A stretch of 35,822 bases of DNA from Nonomuraea sp. SBT364 (lineage in GTDB: Bacteria; Actinomycetota; Actinomycetes; Streptosporangiales; Streptosporangiaceae): contig NZ_LAVL01000084.1 in the NCBI RefSeq assembly GCF_001083785.1, positions 1-35,822 of the forward strand, given 5' to 3'. A program made the position numbers and the translations under genes. Below are positions 29,144 to 35,822 of this stretch, piece after piece. The notes under the pieces are model-generated. The model saw only the letters and a program-made list of their open reading frames with translations, made no database searches and was not told where the DNA came from. The stretch's first letter is position 1, and each line of letters begins with the position of its first letter.

Positions 29144-30101
29144 CCTCCCACTGGTCATACAGCCAGCGCACCCGCTCCTCGCGCCCGCGCGGCACCTGTT
29201 CGGCCGGCACCCGCCACCACTGCGCGCTGATGTGCGCGCTGAACGGCAGCCTGCGCCACACGTCGCCGAGCGTCACCAGGTCGTCCAGGCCGGTGTGCGC
29301 CACGAACACCACGTCCGCGGCGGGGCACGCCTCGATCGCCGCGATGGCCCCGCCCGGCCTGGGCGGCAGCAGGTGCTCCAGGCCCCTGGCGCGGGCCGCC
29401 TCCACGGCCAGCCCCTTCTCCTCCAGCCGGCGGATCGCCAGCAGGCGGCGGCGCGGGGTGAAGTTGCCGCCCTCCGGGAAGATCACCAGCGCGTCGTGGT
29501 CGTCCATCGTCGCGGCCAGCCTGCGGATCTCCTCGATCACCCCGCTCTGGCCGCGCTTGCGGGGCACGAACGCGTTCGGCAGCCGGTTGATCACCACGTC
29601 CAGCGACGGGTCGAGCTGCAACGCCGCCTTCATCACGATCCTCGGCCGCCTGCCGTACCGCGCGAGCAGGTGGTAGATCAGCAGGAACGAGTCGCCGGGA
29701 CCGGCGTGCCGCGACAGCACCAGCACCGGCCGGGCCGCCTGCTCCGCCCCGGCCGGTGGTTCGCGGATCTCCACGGTCAGCCGGAAGATCCGCACCGCCG
29801 CGCCGTACACCTTGGCCAGGAACCACCTGATCAGCGCGTAGTGCCGCTCCTGGTGGCGGGCCCGGCCGAACGCGCCCGCCACCCACAGCGCCAGGCAGGC
29901 GGTGAGCACCGCCGTCTCCAGCGTCAGCCACGCCACGCCGAACCAGACGAACCGCAGCCCCCGGCGCTGCGGCGGCGGCAGGCGCAGCGACGCGGCGGCC
30001 GTCACCAGCAGCCAGAGCGGCAGCGTGACGACCATGAACACGGTCACCACGACGACCAGCGGCGCGATGATCAGCCGGCGCAGGATGCGAGGGGGCAGCA
30101 C
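29079..30101 (-). CDS. 1-acyl-glycerol-3-phosphate acyltransferase-like (PlsC family) membrane protein
   Basis: 340 aa. Two N-terminal hydrophobic segments (LIIAPLVVVVTVFMVVTLPL, and a second near 55-75) precede the acyltransferase core, which shows SRHAGPGDSF (the HX4D active site) and IFPEGGNFTPRR (FPEG). The family esterifies lysophosphatidate or related lysolipids at the membrane. GTG at 30101 is preceded by GGGAGG and starts 16 nt after the patatin stop; the upstream ATG 30167 would overlap that gene. Last member of the regulator-patatin-acyltransferase operon. The 3' end overlaps the cobQ 3' end by 65 nt. Confidence 0.88.
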   Translation of the reverse strand: MLPPRILRRLIIAPLVVVVTVFMVVTLPLWLLVTAAASLRLPPPQRRGLRFVWFGVAWLTLETAVLTACLALWVAGAFGRARHQERHYALIRWFLAKVYGAAVRIFRLTVEIREPPAGAEQAARPVLVLSRHAGPGDSFLLIYHLLARYGRRPRIVMKAALQLDPSLDVVINRLPNAFVPRKRGQSGVIEEIRRLAATMDDHDALVIFPEGGNFTPRRRLLAIRRLEEKGLAVEAARARGLEHLLPPRPGGAIAAIEACPAADVVFVAHTGLDDLVTLGDVWRRLPFSAHISAQWWRVPAEQVPRGREERVRWLYDQWEVIDAWIAEHREAASAPRAGRS

Positions 30102-30117
30102 ACGGGCCTCCCGGAGG

Positions 30118-30948
30118 TCAGCACCTCCATCCTCCCCCGGTGCGCAGGTATCGGGAAGAAGCCTCATAGGCCCGGTCGATGTAGCGGCCGATCTGCGAGG
30201 AGTCACGGTAGCGCAGCGGTGAGACCGGCCCGGTCGCCCCCGCGGGCAGCACGTGCACCTCGACCCCCGACGGCAGCGAGGCCATCTCCTCGGTGAACCG
30301 GTGCCGCCGCGCGATCTCGAACGCCACCATGCCCACCTCCCACGGCCGCCTCGGCGGCGTCAGCGGCCGCTCGATCCGGCCCACGTGCAGCACGAAGACC
30401 CGCTTGGCGCCCAGTTGCACGGCCCGGCCGACGGGGATGCTGTGCACCAGGCCGCCGTCGAAGAAGTGCTCGCCGCCGATCACCGCGGGCGGCAGCAGGC
30501 CCGGCACCGCGCACGAGGCCAGCACCGCCTCCACCAGCGGCCCCTCGGTGAACCAGTGCGCCCCGGCCCGCTCCACCGACGCCGCCACGCACTGGAACGG
30601 CACCGCCAGCTCCTCGATCCGGCCGACCGGCACCAGCTCCTCCAGCGCCGTGCGCAGCGGGGTGACCGGGTGCAGGTGCGTGCCGGTCCTGGCCAGCGTG
30701 GACAGCCGCGCCACCCAGGAGCCCGAGAAAGCCGTACGGACCACGTCGGAGCGCCACAGCGACGTCAGCTTGGCCACCGCGTCGCCGGGGGCGGCGGCGA
30801 GCAGGGCCCCGTTGAGCGCCCCGATGGAGGTGCCGACCACCAGGTCGGCGGCGATGCCCGCCTCGCCGAGCGCCTGCAGCATGCCGACCTCGTGGGCGCC
30901 GAGCAGGCCGCCGCCCCCGAGCACGAACGCGGTCTCCACGTCCCTCAC
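30118..30948 (-). CDS. Patatin-like phospholipase (276 aa)
   Basis: The glycine-rich oxyanion motif GGGGLLGAHEVGML, the nucleophile elbow GTSIG (Ser near residue 43) and the catalytic FFDGGL (Asp) are all present, so the Ser-Asp dyad is complete. Patatins hydrolyse acyl chains from phospholipids. The family (RssA/YjjU-like) is usually intracellular and there is no signal peptide. GTG at 30948 overlaps the regulator stop by 4 nt (GTGA); GTG 30939 is an alternative. Together with the downstream acyltransferase it forms a hydrolase/reacylation pair. Confidence 0.9.
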   Translation of the reverse strand: MRDVETAFVLGGGGLLGAHEVGMLQALGEAGIAADLVVGTSIGALNGALLAAAPGDAVAKLTSLWRSDVVRTAFSGSWVARLSTLARTGTHLHPVTPLRTALEELVPVGRIEELAVPFQCVAASVERAGAHWFTEGPLVEAVLASCAVPGLLPPAVIGGEHFFDGGLVHSIPVGRAVQLGAKRVFVLHVGRIERPLTPPRRPWEVGMVAFEIARRHRFTEEMASLPSGVEVHVLPAGATGPVSPLRYRDSSQIGRYIDRAYEASSRYLRTGGGWRC

Positions 30949-31403
30949 TCCCGGCCGGCGACGTCCGTGGCCGCGGCCGCCAGGGCCAGCACCGGGAAGA
31001 CGGCCTGCGCCGGCACCCGGTAGACGCCGCGTTCCGGCTGCTCGACCAGGCCGGCCGAGGCGAGCGTCTTGAGGTGGTGGTAGAGCTGCCCCTGCGAGGC
31101 CAGCGCCAGCTCGCCCTGCAGGTCGGCGATGGGTCGCGGGCCCGCGAGCAGCAGTTGCAGGATGCGCAGCCTGGCCGGGTGCCCGGCCGCGGCGAGCACG
31201 GCGGCGAGCGGCGCGGCCGGCTGCTCGACGAGCCAGCCGGGGGAGCGGACGGCCTCCCACTTCCATTGGTAACCGCCCAGGCTGGCCTCGCCGCCGTAGA
31301 CGACGCGGCCGGTGTCGTCGGCGGCGGTGACCGCGGTGGCCGGTCTGCCCTCCAGGGCGGCGACCCGGGCCTCCAGCGCGCTCAACCGTTCTTCGATCTC
31401 CAC
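30945..31403 (-). CDS. ArsR-like winged-helix regulator with N-terminal coiled coil (152 aa)
   Basis: It starts with a heptad helix (MEIEERLSALEARVAALEG), then a variable linker, then the winged helix: AAAGHPARLRILQLLLAGPRPIADLQ and GQLYHHLKTLASAGLVEQPERG. No metal-binding Cys pair. First gene of the patatin-acyltransferase operon, joined by a 4-nt overlap; a perfect palindrome lies 14 nt upstream of its start, so it probably represses its own operon. Confidence 0.85.
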   Translation of the reverse strand: MEIEERLSALEARVAALEGRPATAVTAADDTGRVVYGGEASLGGYQWKWEAVRSPGWLVEQPAAPLAAVLAAAGHPARLRILQLLLAGPRPIADLQGELALASQGQLYHHLKTLASAGLVEQPERGVYRVPAQAVFPVLALAAAATDVAGRE

Positions 31404-31416
31404 GTCAGCACTCTAC

Positions 31417-31430
31417 TCCGGAATTCCGGA
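31417..31430. promoter_or_regulatory. Perfect 14-bp palindrome upstream of the ArsR-like regulator
   Basis: TCCGGAATTCCGGA, 14 nt before the regulator ATG (31403) and 93 nt before the divergent ABC ATPase gene. It is the best candidate operator for the regulator. Confidence 0.55.
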
Positions 31431-31523
31431 TTAACGGGTTACCGGGTGTCGGAAGGGAAGCGGTCCCGTCCATGCCGGACCCGGCCGGTGACGGGACGCC
31501 GCCCCGGGCGGCATCATTCCGGC

Positions 31524-32435
31524 ATGACAGCGGTGGTGCGGGCCGAAGGGCTGACCAAGTACTACGGCAGGCGCCGGGGCCTGGAGGACCTCACCCTGGA
31601 GATCCGGCCGGGGGAGATCTTCGGCTATCTCGGGCCGAACGGCGCGGGCAAGACCACCACGATCCGGCTGCTGCTTGACGTGATCAGGCCCACCCGTGGC
31701 CACGTCCGCGTCCTCGGCGCCGGCTCGCGGGAGGCCGCCGTCCGCGCCAGGATCGGCTACCTGCCGGGCGAGCTGGCGCTGGAGGGCAGGGAGCGGGCCG
31801 CGGACTACCTGGCCTTCCTCGGCCGGGTACGCGGCGGCGTGCCGGCCGCGCGGATCGAGGCGCTGGCCGAGCGGCTGGACGCCGACCTGTCCGTGCCGAT
31901 GCGCAAGCTCTCCAAGGGCAACAAGCAGAAGATCGGGCTCATCCAGGCGTTCATGCACGAGCCGGACCTGCTCATCCTCGACGAGCCGACCGGCGGCCTC
32001 GACCCGCTGGTGCAGCAGGAGTTCCTGACCATGGTGCGCGAGGTGCGCGCCTCCGGCAGGACCGTGCTCATGTCCTCGCACGTGCTGGCCGAGGTGGAGC
32101 ACGTCTCCGACCGGGTCGGCATCGTACGGGCCGGGCGGCTGGTGGCGGTCGAGAACGTGGCGGCGCTGCGGGAGAAGGCGATGCGGCGAGTGGAACTGCA
32201 CTTCGACGCGCCGGTCCCGGCCGAGGCGTTCGCCGACCTGCCCGGCGTACGGGAGCTGCGGGTGGAGGGCGCCGGGCTGCGCTGCACGATCGACGGACGG
32301 CCGGACGCGCTGGTCAAGGCGGCCGCCCGGTTCACCGTGGTGCACCTGGTCAGCGAGGAGCCCGATCTGGAGGAGATCTTCCTCACCTACTACAGCGACG
32401 AGGGGAGGGACGATGATCGCCAAGAGCCTGCGTGA
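31524..32435 (+). CDS. ABC-2-type exporter ATP-binding protein (303 aa)
   Basis: Walker A GPNGAGKTT, a signature KLSKGNKQKIGL (LSKGN in place of LSGGQ, frequent in this CcmA/DrrA-like branch), Walker B LLILDEPTGGLDP and switch SSHVL. A C-terminal domain of about 80 residues (VELHFDAPVPAEAFADLPGV) follows, as in drug/antibiotic exporter ATPases. Substrate unknown. It overlaps the permease gene by 23 nt. Ribosome site is weak. Confidence 0.92.
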   Translation: MTAVVRAEGLTKYYGRRRGLEDLTLEIRPGEIFGYLGPNGAGKTTTIRLLLDVIRPTRGHVRVLGAGSREAAVRARIGYLPGELALEGRERAADYLAFLGRVRGGVPAARIEALAERLDADLSVPMRKLSKGNKQKIGLIQAFMHEPDLLILDEPTGGLDPLVQQEFLTMVREVRASGRTVLMSSHVLAEVEHVSDRVGIVRAGRLVAVENVAALREKAMRRVELHFDAPVPAEAFADLPGVRELRVEGAGLRCTIDGRPDALVKAAARFTVVHLVSEEPDLEEIFLTYYSDEGRDDDRQEPA

Positions 32436-33204
32436 GTTCAGGCGGTCGCTGATCTGGTGGACGATCGGCATCAGCGCCTTCATGGCCATGTATTTGAGCA
32501 TTTATCCCAATATTTCGGGGAATCCTGATCTTTATGGGGCGCAGGCGCTCGCCAAGTTCCCCGGCGCGCTCCGCGACCTCATGGGCGGGCTGCAGGACAT
32601 GACCAGCGGCCTCGGCTACCTGCAGTCGGTCGTCTACCAGCTGTTCGTGCCGATGCTGTTCACGGTGTGCGCGATGCTCATCGCCAACCGCGCCATCGCG
32701 CAGCCCGAGGAGGCGGGCACGCTGGAGCTCGTCGTCACGCTGCCGGTGGACCGGCGGCGGCTGCTCCTGCAGCGCTTCGCCGCCTTCGCGCTCGGCCTGC
32801 TGGCGGTGGCGGTCATCACGCTGCTGGTCACCTGGGCGCTGGCCGAGAGCGTGGCGCTGGGCGTCGGACTCGACCGGCTGGTCGCCGCCCACACCGGCGT
32901 CTACCTGGTCGGGCTCTTCTTCGGCAGCGTCACACTGGCCGCCGGAGCGGCGTCCGGGCGCCGCGCCCCCTCGCTGGCGCTGGGCGGCGTGTGGGCCGTG
33001 CTCGGCTACGTGGTCGTCACCGTCGGCCAGAACGTCGAGGCGATCGCCTGGCTCAAGTGGATCTCGCCGTTCCACTACTACGCCACCGGCCGGCCCCTCT
33101 ACCAGGGCCTTCCGGCAGGGGACTACCTTGTGCTGGCGGGCGCGATCGCCGTGCTCGTGCTCACCGCCGTACTCGCCTTCGACAGGCGCGACATAGGAGT
33201 TTGA
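32413..33204 (+). CDS. ABC-2-type exporter permease (263 aa)
   Basis: Six predicted helices, with a long first loop (about residues 30-75) and LPVDRRRLLLQRFAAFALG between helices 2 and 3, the pattern of ABC-2 membrane subunits. ISPFHYYATGRPLYQG near the C-terminus is typical of the family. Works with the ATPase just upstream; the PucR regulator starts 2 nt after its stop. Confidence 0.9.
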   Translation: MIAKSLREFRRSLIWWTIGISAFMAMYLSIYPNISGNPDLYGAQALAKFPGALRDLMGGLQDMTSGLGYLQSVVYQLFVPMLFTVCAMLIANRAIAQPEEAGTLELVVTLPVDRRRLLLQRFAAFALGLLAVAVITLLVTWALAESVALGVGLDRLVAAHTGVYLVGLFFGSVTLAAGAASGRRAPSLALGGVWAVLGYVVVTVGQNVEAIAWLKWISPFHYYATGRPLYQGLPAGDYLVLAGAIAVLVLTAVLAFDRRDIGV

Positions 33205-33206
33205 CC

Positions 33207-34214
33207 GTGCCCCCTGAGGTGCTCGCTGAGCTGCTCGGCGGGCACCTTCACACGCTCCGGGCGGCCGCCCGCAGCGGCCGGCTGCCGGATCGGGCCGCGC
33301 TCGACGCCAACCGCGCCGCCGGGGGCCGGGCCGCCGAACTGGGCGTCCCGCTCCCGGCCCTGGTCGACGCCGCCGTCGCCGCCGCCGACGGGCTCCCCGG
33401 CGTGCTGCCCGCCTTACGCAGGGCGGTCGCCGCGCTCCTGGCCGGGTACGAGCAGGCCCAGCTCACCGCCCTGCGCGACGCCTCCGAGGAGCGCCGGCAG
33501 TTCGTCGACGACCTGCTGCTGGGCCGCGCCGAACGCCTCGCCGAACGCGCCGAGCACTTCGGCCTGCGCCTGGCCGAGTCGTACGTCGTGGCCGCCGCCC
33601 GCGGCCTGCGGGAGGTCGAGCCCGACCGCATCGAGCGCGACCTCGTCGCCCGGTTCGGCTCCCACAACATCCTGCTCGCCGTCCGCGACGGCCTGCTCGT
33701 CTGCGTGGTCCCCGCCACGCTGCCCGCCGCCGTCGGCGAGTTCACCCATCACGTACGGGCCCGCTTCCCGGCAGGCTGGCGCGTCGGCGTCGGACGGCCG
33801 CAGCGCGGCCCGGGCGGCATCGTCGCCTCCTACCGTGAGGCCGCCGGGGCCCTCGACCTGGCCGATCGGCTCGGGCTCAAGCACGACGTGGTCAAGGCCG
33901 CCGACCTGCTCGTCTTCCCTGTGCTGCTGCGTGACAGGAGCGCCATGGAAGACCTGGTGACCAGCGTGCTGAGCCCGCTGCTGGACGCCCGTGGCGGTCA
34001 CGGGCCGCTCCTGGAGACCCTGGAGGCCGTCTTCGCCGCCCAGGGCAACCAGACGGCCGCCGCCCGCAGGCTGGGGCTCAGCGCCCGCGCCGTCACCTAC
34101 CGGCTGCAGCGCATCCGCCGCCTGACCGGCTTCTCGCCCGACGACCCCACCCAGCGCTTCACGCTGGAGACGGCCGTCCTCGGCGCCCGCCTGCTCGACT
34201 GGCCGTGGGATTGA
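33207..34214 (+). CDS. PucR-type transcriptional regulator (335 aa)
   Basis: The C-terminal GNQTAAARRLGLSARAVTYRLQRIRRLTG is the PucR HTH. The middle has a GGDEF-like fold as in CdaR-type proteins (HNILLAVRDGLLVCVV, RVGVGRPQRGPGGIVASYREAAGAL). The N-terminal part is helical (residues 1-110) and lacks a recognised sensor. GTG at 33207 has AGGAG 7-9 nt upstream. Likely co-transcribed with the exporter genes, which it may control. Confidence 0.88.
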   Translation: MPPEVLAELLGGHLHTLRAAARSGRLPDRAALDANRAAGGRAAELGVPLPALVDAAVAAADGLPGVLPALRRAVAALLAGYEQAQLTALRDASEERRQFVDDLLLGRAERLAERAEHFGLRLAESYVVAAARGLREVEPDRIERDLVARFGSHNILLAVRDGLLVCVVPATLPAAVGEFTHHVRARFPAGWRVGVGRPQRGPGGIVASYREAAGALDLADRLGLKHDVVKAADLLVFPVLLRDRSAMEDLVTSVLSPLLDARGGHGPLLETLEAVFAAQGNQTAAARRLGLSARAVTYRLQRIRRLTGFSPDDPTQRFTLETAVLGARLLDWPWD

Positions 34215-34230
34215 CGCCGGTCATCGGCGA

Positions 34231-34836
34231 TCAGTCCACCGCGAGCCGTACGCCGAAGCCCACGATGACCAGCCCCGTGACGCGGTCGAGCAGCCGGCGC
34301 ACGGACGGCGTCCGCAGCAGCCCGCTCATCGCGGCCGCGAACGCGATCAGCGCCGCGCTCCACACCAGCCCCTCGGCCACGTGCACCCCCGCCAGCAGCA
34401 GCCCGGACCCCGCGTGCGGCGCGTCCGACGGCAGGAACTGCGGCAGCATCGCCACGTAGAAGGCGCCCACCTTGGGATTGAGCAGGTTGGTGACCAGCCC
34501 GCGCCGGAACCCGGTGCGGAACCTCACCTCCCGCTCGGCGGGCGCCTCCACGTGCGCGTCCTTCCTGACGAGGAGCATGCGCACCCCCATCCACACCAGG
34601 TACGCCGCTCCCGCCCAGCGCAGCACGTCGTAGGCGAGCTGCGAGGCCGCCAGCAACGTGGACAGCCCGGCGGCCGTCACCAGCCCCCACGCCAGCGTCC
34701 CGAGCTGGATCCCCAGCGTCACCCCCCACGCCGCACGCCTGCCGGCCAGCAGCGACGTCCGCAGGATGAGCGCCGTGTCGAGCCCCGGCGTCACGGTCAG
34801 CAGAGCGACAACAAGGGCGAATCCCGCTATGTCCAT
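34231..34836 (-). CDS. LysE/RhtB-family exporter (201 aa)
   Basis: Six hydrophobic segments in 201 residues. VTPGLDTALILRTSLLAGRRAAWGVTLGIQLG and FRRGLVTNLLNPKVGAFYVAMLPQF are the two family signatures. Exports amino acids or derivatives; substrate not predictable. ATG 34836. It follows the oxidoreductase gene by 10 nt on the same strand and is convergent with the PucR gene (16-nt gap). Confidence 0.93.
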   Translation of the reverse strand: MDIAGFALVVALLTVTPGLDTALILRTSLLAGRRAAWGVTLGIQLGTLAWGLVTAAGLSTLLAASQLAYDVLRWAGAAYLVWMGVRMLLVRKDAHVEAPAEREVRFRTGFRRGLVTNLLNPKVGAFYVAMLPQFLPSDAPHAGSGLLLAGVHVAEGLVWSAALIAFAAAMSGLLRTPSVRRLLDRVTGLVIVGFGVRLAVD

Positions 34837-34846
34837 GCGGGTCAGA

Positions 34847-35794
34847 TTAAGGGATGAGAAGCAGCTTCCCCGTGGTGCGGCGGGCGGCCAGATCCTCCTG
34901 CGCCCGGGCCGCCTCCGCCAGCGGGTAACGCTGCGAGACGTCGACCCTGAGCTCACCGGAGGCGATCCAGCCGAACAGATCGGCCGCCCGCCACAGCAGC
35001 TCCTCCCGCTCGGCCACGTAGTCGACCAGCGTCGGCCGGGTCAGGAACAGCGAACCGGCCCGGTTCAGCCGCTGCGGATCCACCGGCGGCACCGGCCCGC
35101 TCGCCGCCCCGTACAGCACCATCAGCCCCCGCCGGCGCAGCACCTCCAGCCCCGCGTCGAACGTCGTGGCGCCCACCCCGTCGTAGACCACGTCCACCTC
35201 GCCGCGCCACGCCCGCGCGAAGTCGTCGTAGTGCCTGACCTCGTCCGCCCCGGCCTCGCGGGCCAGCTTCTCCTTCGTCTCCGTCGACGCCGTCGCCAGC
35301 ACCCGCGCGCCCCTGAGCTTGGCCAGCTGCGTGAGCAGCAGCCCCACCCCGCCCGCCGCCGCGTGCACCAGCACCGTGTCGCCCGGCTTCACCTCGTGCG
35401 TGGAGTGCGTGAGGTAGTGCGCCGTCATGCCCTGCAGCATCACGGCCGCCGCCAGGTCGACCGGCACCCCGTCGGGCACCGGCACCACCCGGTCGGCCGG
35501 CACCACGGCCTTCTCCGCGTACGAGCCCATCACCGAGGCCCACGCCACGGCGTCGCCCACGGCGACCCCGTCCACCCCGGGCCCCACGGCGGACACCACC
35601 CCCGCGCCCTCCGAGCCGATCCCGCTCGGCAACTGGAGCGGGTACAGGCCGGAGCGGTGGTAGATGTCGATGAAGTTCACGCCGCTCGCGGCGACCTGCA
35701 CCACCACCTCCCCGGCACCCGGCTCCGGATCGGGACGCTCGACGTACTCGAGAACCTCTGGGCCGCCCTGGGCGGCGATCACGATGGCACGCAT
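34847..35794 (-). CDS. Quinone oxidoreductase, MDR superfamily (315 aa)
   Basis: Matches QOR-1/crystallin-type NADPH:quinone reductase: VNFIDIYHRSGLYP and LPSGIGSEGAGVV in the N-terminal domain, MLQGMTAHYLTHSTHEVKPGDTVLVHAAAGGVGLLLTQLAK (AAxGGVG nucleotide motif), and a C-terminal RTTGKLLLIP. No zinc ligands. ATG 35794 is chosen over the in-frame TTG at 35806. Distinct in sequence from the 17440-18462 protein. Last gene before the right edge, followed only by 28 nt. Confidence 0.92.
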   Translation of the reverse strand: MRAIVIAAQGGPEVLEYVERPDPEPGAGEVVVQVAASGVNFIDIYHRSGLYPLQLPSGIGSEGAGVVSAVGPGVDGVAVGDAVAWASVMGSYAEKAVVPADRVVPVPDGVPVDLAAAVMLQGMTAHYLTHSTHEVKPGDTVLVHAAAGGVGLLLTQLAKLRGARVLATASTETKEKLAREAGADEVRHYDDFARAWRGEVDVVYDGVGATTFDAGLEVLRRRGLMVLYGAASGPVPPVDPQRLNRAGSLFLTRPTLVDYVAEREELLWRAADLFGWIASGELRVDVSQRYPLAEAARAQEDLAARRTTGKLLLIP

Positions 35795-35822
35795 CCCCCT
35801 AGTCAACCGCTCCGCCCCTCCC

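Noticed and set aside
27586..29676. 696-codon plus-strand frame across cobQ
   Set aside because: Shifted frame of cobQ; CobQ motifs are all in the other frame.

Overview
This is a high-GC actinomycete chromosome segment (strong G/C third-position bias, GTG/TTG starts, WhiB, AztABCD-type zinc uptake, PucR regulator, several likely leaderless starts). Gene content fits a Streptosporangiales/Streptomyces-like filamentous actinobacterium; the rank below that is a guess. The window splits at a tRNA-Arg(UCU) gene at about 17.37 kb.

Left of the tRNA (1-17.33 kb) lies one end of an integrated element, most likely a prophage. It has a tyrosine integrase whose stop is 6 nt from the tRNA 3' end, a small membrane protein, an HTH repressor, a divergent control region with an unusual 10-bp-phased array of TGCGCGTA half-sites, and then a leftward operon of about 28 genes, most joined by ATGA, GTGA or TGATG overlaps. 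Recognisable products are replication, recombination and modification proteins: a primase-polymerase (cut by the window edge), a sliding clamp, a DnaQ-like exonuclease, a RecB-like nuclease, a phiC31 gp3-like protein, a RuvC-like resolvase, a C5 DNA methyltransferase, a PAPS-reductase-like PP-loop protein, a SLOG (DUF2493) protein and a WhiB protein. No capsid, tail, terminase or lysis genes are in view; the element continues off the left edge.

Right of the tRNA (17.4-35.8 kb) is ordinary chromosome: an MDR oxidoreductase and a divergent APH-family kinase followed by cobD; two small proteins and an ArsR-type regulator behind aztA; a zinc uptake locus (aztA divergent from aztB - propeller lipoprotein - aztC - aztD) with a Zur-like palindrome between the arms; an MFS transporter divergent from cobQ with two overlapping palindromes between them; a regulator-patatin-acyltransferase operon; an ABC exporter followed by a PucR regulator; a LysE exporter; and a second quinone oxidoreductase.

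The points most worth a second look are the phased operator array combined with a leaderless early promoter, the gp3-like protein in an element that uses a tyrosine integrase, the paired propeller lipoproteins of the zinc locus, and a regulator operator embedded in the 3' end of aztA.
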